Shown here: in pieces, positions 15,228-15,638 of the stretch
How the letters are laid out: the number at the start of each line of letters is the position of its first letter
How positions within the stretch are numbered: the first letter of the stretch is position 1
Assembly: GCA_027325115.1 (NCBI GenBank)
Contig: DAHWFG010000392.1
Span: 1 to 15,638 of the forward strand
Length of the DNA stretch: 15,638 nucleotides
DNA from: JAKBCQ01 sp021807585
GTDB taxonomy: Bacteria; Planctomycetota; Planctomycetia; Isosphaerales; Isosphaeraceae
Direction of reading: 5' to 3'
Program-made: the position numbers and the translations under genes
Notes under the pieces: generated by a model
What the model was told of the DNA's origin: nothing
Database searches by the model: none
Seen by the model: only the letters and a program-made list of their open reading frames with translations

Positions 15228-15330
15228 CTCGATCCCCCGCATGCGGGGGGAAGGCCGAGCATATTGCATTCTCTATTATTGATATCTCCCTCCCAGCATG
15301 CGGGGAGGGCAGGGGAGGTGTCGATTCTCG
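15228..15330. repeat. Tandem repeat unit 2 (103 bp) with inverted-repeat arms
   Basis: Second copy, 123 bp downstream of the first and of the same length. The arms CCCCGCATGC (15235-15244) and GCATGCGGGG (15296-15305) are exact reverse complements. Compared with unit 1, AA in the left arm has become AT and TT in the right arm has become AT, so pairing is kept. The spacer is almost identical to that of unit 1. Confidence 0.85.
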
Positions 15331-15338
15331 GGATGGAA

Positions 15339-15385
15339 CCCAGGGTTTCACCCTGGGCTAAGAGGCTATCCGGAAAGAAAGCCTC
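15339..15385. repeat. Short hairpin pair, probable dispersed repeat
   Basis: CCCAGGGT (15339-15346) and ACCCTGGG (15350-15357) form a perfect 8-bp stem with the loop TTC. Next to it GAGGCT (15362-15367) pairs with AGCCTC (15380-15385). I recall the motif CCCAGGGTTTCACCCTGGG as a repeated element in planctomycete genomes, which I cannot verify here. Confidence 0.6.
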
Positions 15386-15416
15386 GTATTCGACGGGATT
15401 TGAGGGCGAACCCGAA

Positions 15417-15535
15417 ATTGAGAGGGCGAACCTCCTGGTGAGCCGCATTATTATGTTTGCGATTATTGACCGATAAATCGGCCTGGTCGCCCGAGGTTAC
15501 GAGAAGAGGCTCACCGGGAGGTTCGCCCTCCCAAT
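15417..15535. repeat. Large inverted repeat of the WEGEPPGEP type
   Basis: The 23-base left arm (15422-15444, beginning GAGGGCGAACCTCC) and right arm (15508-15530, ending GGAGGTTCGCCCTC) are reverse complements with one G/T wobble. Pairing continues outward over ATTG/CAAT after one mismatch, to 15417 and 15535. The 63-base spacer is AT-richer. An extra partial copy of the arm, GAGGGCGAACC, lies at 15402-15412. Read on the minus strand the right arm translates to WEGEPPGEP, but it is not part of a believable gene. Confidence 0.8.
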
Positions 15536-15638
15536 CAGAACAAGCCGACATCTAGATATTTAACGTATACTGGTTCTATTTGTGAATCGGCGCCGAAACC
15601 GGTAAAATCGAGCCGATTGGGTTTCGGGAGCTTTTCCG

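Larger units (their letters stand above)
14943..15638. other. 696-bp region without a gene, upstream of larA
   Basis: The first 160 bp are the likely promoter and leader region of larA. 15105-15535 is filled by the repeats listed separately. The last 100 bp (15536-15638) contain a TATACT at 15566-15571, but no good -35 and no start codon with a ribosome binding site, so they may belong to the upstream region of a gene outside the window. Confidence 0.7.

Noticed and set aside
15105..15330. CRISPR array
   Set aside because: Only two units, each with long conserved spacers and internal inverted arms. There is no run of short identical repeats with variable spacers and no cas gene.
14930..15448. 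Open frames on both strands through the repeat nest (for example 172 codons on the minus strand)
   Set aside because: They translate the palindromic repeats into proline-rich and WEGEPPGEP-like peptides. They are absence-of-stop artefacts, not genes.
15536..15638. Promoter with TATACT at 15566-15571 for a gene to the right
   Set aside because: No acceptable -35 at 16-18 bases and no start codon within the window to anchor it.

Overview
The window reads as bacterial chromosome from a GC-rich organism, most likely a member of the Planctomycetota. I base this on recall rather than a search. The repeat cluster near the right end contains a palindromic repeat whose translation reads WEGEPPGEP, a string I associate with planctomycete intergenic repeats. 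The genes are widely spaced, Shine-Dalgarno sites are often weak, and lone housekeeping genes (cmk, hisI, serA, pckG) sit outside their usual operons, which fits that group. No tRNA, rRNA, IS transposase, phage gene or CRISPR array was seen.

Left part, plus strand: the 3' end of a molybdo-flavoenzyme FAD-binding subunit (1-704) is followed closely by a small four-cysteine protein (711-980). Next come DNA polymerase X with a PHP nuclease domain (1130-2863), a DUF2203 coiled-coil protein (3053-3511), overlapping cmk and plsC (3580-5063), and hisI (about 5259-5684). A class V aminotransferase (5876-7033) and serA (7168-8796) complete the series. The last two plausibly perform the first two steps of serine synthesis from 3-phosphoglycerate. 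serA then converges on pckG across a 335-bp gap that holds two long hairpins and an AT-only island.

Right part, minus strand: larA (14942 to 13659) is followed by a large MFS/spermidine-synthase-like fusion (13584 to 11173), with an 18-bp hairpin in the 74-nt gap between them. GTP-type PEP carboxykinase (11006 to 9132) follows behind an AT-rich leader. All conserved catalytic residues I could check in LarA, PolX, SerA and PckG are present.

The rightmost 700 bp have no convincing gene. From 15105 to 15535 there is a dense repeat nest: two tandem 103-bp units with inverted-repeat arms, a small perfect hairpin, and a large inverted repeat of the WEGEPPGEP type. The two tandem units differ by a change that keeps their arms paired. 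This nest, the four-cysteine partner protein and the intercistronic hairpins are the points most worth a second look. The coding genes themselves belong to known families; I did not find a clearly new multi-gene system.
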